Shown here: positions 35,771 to 64,000 of the stretch, piece by piece
Numbering within the stretch: the stretch's first letter is position 1
Layout: each line of letters begins with the position of its first letter
Assembly: GCA_030141605.1 (NCBI GenBank)
Contig: JAQGDQ010000067.1
Span: 556,001-620,000 of the forward strand
Origin: Tubiluchus corallicola
Taxonomy: Eukaryota; Priapulida; Priapulimorpha; Priapulimorphida; Tubiluchidae
Direction of reading: 5' to 3'
DNA: 64,000 nucleotides
Notes under the pieces: generated by a model
The model's database searches: none
Seen by the model: the letters and a program-made list of their open reading frames with translations, nothing else
Told to the model about the DNA's origin: nothing
Program-made: the position numbers and the translations under genes

Positions 35771-36550
35771 ACACAAAAATTGGAAAAATTACAAGAACGT
35801 ACCTTACGTTTTGTCTTTAATGATTACTTTAGTGATTATGACACATTGTTGAAAAAAGCTAAAATTAAAAAGCTTGCGGAAAATAGGCAAAGATTAATAG
35901 CATTAGAGGTGTTTAAAATTTTACATAAACTTTGTTCAGAAAGTTTATATGACATTTTTAATCTGAGAGTAAGCTATAATCAAATGCAATATGATAACAT
36001 TTTAGATATTCCCAGAGTACACAAAGAGTTATACGGAAACAAGATTTCGATATTCAGCTTCTAAAATTTGGAATGAATTGCCCAATCATTTGCGCACAGT
36101 CACTAAATATAATGAGTTAAAGAGGCAAATTAACAAATGGAGCAGGGACATATGTATATGCTCAGCTTGTGCTACCTAATTTGTGTTAATTATATTTCAG
36201 TACTCTGTATCTTAATTTTTTTCGTGAATCAGTTTTAGTTTTTTATGATTATTCTGTCTCCGTATAATCTTTCAAGTTCCCAGAATTAAGTGATACAGCT
36301 CACCTTTTAAATTATTTCTACTATTCATTTTTGCGACTGTCTTGTTTTTGCCCTTGGTTGTATGATTTTATGTTGTATTTTGCAAATCATCCCATTTTCA
36401 TTTTTGTTTTTCATCCTTTGATCTTATTTCCAATTTGAGTAATATCGTATATCTATTTTTAGTAAAATTTTTAGCATAGTGTATTTTAGTCGGTATGAAT
36501 AGCCTATTAGGCTAACGTTGTACACTCGATTTTAAATAAAGATTATGTCT
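35771..36550 (+). mobile_element. LINE 3'-terminal fragment with tail
   Basis: Bases 35780-36050 read LEKLQERTLRFVFNDYFSDY then LLKKAKIKKLAENRQRLIAL and EVFKILHKL. After a frameshift 36040-36175 gives YSASKIWNELPNHLRTVTKY, FKxxI-like NELKRQINKWS and a Cys-containing end CICSACAT with stop. This is the complete C-terminal end of a CR1-like RT. The 3'UTR ends in TTAAATAAAGATTATGTCTATGAATGTATG near 36535-36560, a probable LINE tail. Only about 780 bp remain, the usual 5' truncation of LINEs. Confidence 0.85.
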
Positions 36551-36560
36551 ATGAATGTAT

Positions 36561-37205
36561 GTAATACACTTTGGCTATAGACGCGTAATAGGACCGATGC
36601 ATTATGACCTATGAGCACCCATTTCATTGATAAGTTTTGTGTATGTGCATTACCCCACGTGCTATTTGATTCCTGTGCATACGTATTGTGCATCCTGCCT
36701 GCACACCGTGCTTCATCATTATCTATTGCATAACCATAATTGACAATTCAGTATAACCTGTGCACATATTATTGTTATTTTTCAAATGCTCTGTCAATTA
36801 ATTTTTTGTTCGCAATTGCTCTACTGTAAATATACATGTAAGTTTGAAATAATTTTAATGTTTTTGTTATTACTAGTTAAATAAGTAAGTAAGTAAAACT
36901 TTATTTTCAGTCGATCTTTTACATGAAAACACGAGCCATAACGTTCTTTATCGACTATAATTAAATTAAATTAAATTAAAACCTAAATCCATACATAAAT
37001 ATATACTAAAATACATCAGTTTAAAAATTTGACCAACTTGACTAGTTAACTCTGTGCTTCATTAGTTGGCTTCATTTCTGCTTTAACTAGGTTCTACTCT
37101 TCTAACCTCGCATAGTAACATTACACAACACAAGATGTAAGCGGTCCCTTTATTATTATTTAAAGAAGAGCAGAAATAGAGATGTAGCAGCTACTATATA
37201 CTATT
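36561..37205. other. Intergenic DNA with no gene
   Basis: AT-rich. Simple runs occur near 36886-36900 (AAGTAAGTAAGTAA) and 36960-36980 (AAATTAAATTAAATTA). No exon is supported. Confidence 0.4.
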
Positions 37206-37209
37206 AAAA

Positions 37210-37530
37210 ATGTTTCATTATCTCCGAATCGAAAGAGGAGGCTGGGCAAGAATGCTCCGTCACCAACGTCTATGCATTTGTCGTCTTGTGCACGATGAAG
37301 AACACACAGTGTACCATTGCAGTTACACTAGTGATATAAAAACAGTCAAGAAGCAGAGTTTGGTTCGCAGCCTTTATGTATTCGATTACACCCCAAGTGG
37401 TTGTCATTATATGCCATAATTGTCTTTCTAGGGCAAAGGAGTTAAAGAGACTGTAACTTTTGTCACTTTTTGTACTTACTACTTTGAACTTTGCGCATTT
37501 GCACATTCTTGGTCTGATATGCAAACTTCT
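37210..37530 (+). mobile_element. LINE 3'-end fragment with zinc-knuckle-like motif
   Basis: Bases 37213-37400 read HYLRIERGGWARMLRHQRLC then ICRLVHDEEHTVYHCSYTSD and further YVFDYTP. This matches the end of many LINE ORF2 proteins (LRIETGRWxRxPRxxRLCxCG.VxDExHxxxxCxxT..R), a Cx1-2C...HxxxxC motif. Only the 3' end survives. Confidence 0.75.
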
Positions 37531-39368
37531 CTTGTTTGTTGTGTTTCTTTTTTGGTGTACGACTTGTCTTTTTCTGGACGTAAGATAGGTGTGTTTATTT
37601 AACTACAAGATGTCTCACTCCGTGTAGTAAGATGATTTTTATCAATAACACTATTACTATTTTTTGAGTTTCTCTCTTGTAAATCTCAGAACGATATTTA
37701 TGAGTAACCTGTGGTACAGTAATAAATTACTCATTATTGAGCTGTCTTAAAGATAAAAATAGTCTATTCATCACCTTTCATTTATATTGTACAGTAATGC
37801 GGAATGCGTACAAATAAATTTACGGTAGGACGCATTAAGTGAGCGTGGAGCTGAGTAGAGTGTGAAAAGCATAGAGAAAATAATGCAAAAAAGACTCATC
37901 ATTATTAATATTAATCCAGTATCAGTCAAATAAACCGATATTTTTATTTACCGTTACTCGTTTAACAAACAATATTAGCACTGGTGACCTACGTCCACAA
38001 GAATACAGTGAAAGAAGTAACACACTAATAACGAATAGGCTAACATGTAGGGTATTAGTCTAAAAAACCAAGACTGCAACTATTAAGCGTATCTGTAATT
38101 TGCAGCCTAAATCACACGGCCACCGAACTCAGGACAAATTTCAGCTAATTTGAAAACTATGTTAACGCTCGTGTCTTTTGCATAAAACTCTAATTCAAGT
38201 AAATTATGGGATCTTATTAAGTTTATGAAAAACAGCAAATGTACAATAATAACAAATAATAATAAAAAAAACTTATTTTACTATATATAGACGTGTAACA
38301 TATTTATCACGTCTATACTTGTATGAAAAATAAACGAGTTTTTCCGTTTGATCTTGTAAAAAAACACTATCTTTATAAGAAAAATATTTTTATAAAACAA
38401 ATGGCAATTTTATCTCACTTGTCGTAAGTTAAATCTCTGGACGTTTCTGGTTGTTTCTCACTGAGTGGGATATAATTTAACTAAATTTAAATTTATCTAA
38501 TGTTTTAAGCGACATGTTTTGCATCTGATTAATGAACAACAGATATAAGTGGACAAGAGATATAGATTGTATATTAAATAGTGTATTGTGTTTTTAAATA
38601 TACAATCTACTTTTCTTGTGCCGTTTACGTATTCATTATTAAATTTAGCAATTAACCTATTTAAATAGGACAGTCTAATCGCTTCTAATACTTAGGCAGC
38701 AACGAAAACTCTAAAGCGAAAACGAGAACACGACATTTTATTCATTATTTAATTTTGCGACTGTCTCACATAAATACGTCATACGAGAAACGGCAAGCTG
38801 TAATGATCAGCGATACCCAAAAAGGCAAGTTTTTATAAACACTAAACTCAACAATAACATACAAGTTCGTTACGTCACTTAAGTATCCATACCTCTCAAC
38901 TCTGAAACTAAACGCCATTATTAAAGAAATTAACAAAAATTGCTAGTATATTACATACAGATTTATATTCTAGAAAAAACTATCCGTGAAATAAATAAAA
39001 ACATGTCAAAGAAGTTCTGTGCATGAATTACAAGCTCAATCAATCATCATCCTCGTCAGATGCTTGGTTCTGCCTCGTGGATGTATATGAGTCACGTGAC
39101 TTGCGTCTTATAAAGGTGAACAGCCGAAATAATTCAACATTATTGTAAGACGTCAGCTCAGTTACTGTGATGAGTTAGAGTGTAAATACGTTTACAAAGA
39201 ACGGCTGATCAATCATCGTGGCACGTTCTGTTTGTTTTCTGCTGCTTAAAGACTCGACCAGAACTCGATTCGTAATTAATCGAGGACTTTCGAAGAAATA
39301 GAAAGACTGCACCCACGAGTGTGTGTTTGTGTCTGCGTGCACGAGCATGTGATAGCGTATGTGAATTA
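37531..39368. other. Region upstream of the ADAMTS gene
   Basis: No exon or repeat was recognised. The last few hundred bases (about 39060-39300) are slightly richer in GC and CpG (cctcgtggatgtatatgagt, gtaagacgtcagctcagtta) and would contain the promoter and 5'UTR. A CRE-like TGACGTCA core is not complete there, and no TATA element is certain. Confidence 0.3.
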
Positions 39369-63936
<24,568 letters not shown>

Positions 63937-64000
63937 GTAAATGTTATGCCGTTATGGCACTAATGTATTGTGCTGCACAACACTGATATGCACTGGATTA

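Overview
The window is nuclear DNA from an invertebrate animal. Coding sequence lies in short exons with GT-AG introns, base composition is AT-rich, and intergenic and intronic DNA is full of decayed non-LTR retrotransposons (LINEs), tRNA-like SINEs, inverted-repeat DNA elements and microsatellites. The LINE types (PHD-finger ORF1, CCHC ORF1, APE-type endonuclease) are common in aquatic invertebrates. I cannot name the phylum: nothing seen separates a cnidarian from a lophotrochozoan or another non-vertebrate lineage.

Two host genes can be assembled, both on the + strand. (1) 11475-28593 is a complete, 12-exon, 514-codon orthologue of CEP43 (FGFR1OP/FOP), a centriole/ciliary-base protein. All its joins keep frame, and the TOF/LisH N-terminus and the acidic C-terminus are recognisable. 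(2) 39369-63936 holds 18 exons (773 codons, continuing past the window) of an ADAMTS-type secreted zinc metalloprotease: signal peptide, propeptide with furin-like sites, reprolysin domain with a complete zinc site, disintegrin-like region, a thrombospondin-type repeat, a Cys-rich region and a second thrombospondin-like module.

Layout. 1-10.4 kb: LINE fragments on both strands, two inverted-repeat DNA elements, a perfect 153-bp tandem duplication, and a possible last exon of an unrelated minus-strand gene. 11.5-28.6 kb: CEP43; its intron 3 carries a LINE that itself holds a 768-bp TA-flanked element. 28.6-39.3 kb: intergenic, with polyadenylation candidates, minisatellites, a SINE and three LINE 3' fragments. 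39.4-64 kb: the ADAMTS gene, whose introns hold two SINEs, (AAT)n, a small palindromic element, a foldback element split by a LINE between 6-bp target duplications, a second large palindrome with two perfect 323-bp copies, (CA)n and a 555-bp pentanucleotide array.

The two genes have no evident functional link: one acts at centrioles and cilia, the other in the extracellular matrix. I found no previously undescribed coding system. The most informative unusual structures are the foldback/palindromic elements in the ADAMTS introns and the apparent lack of a spacer domain in the ADAMTS protein.
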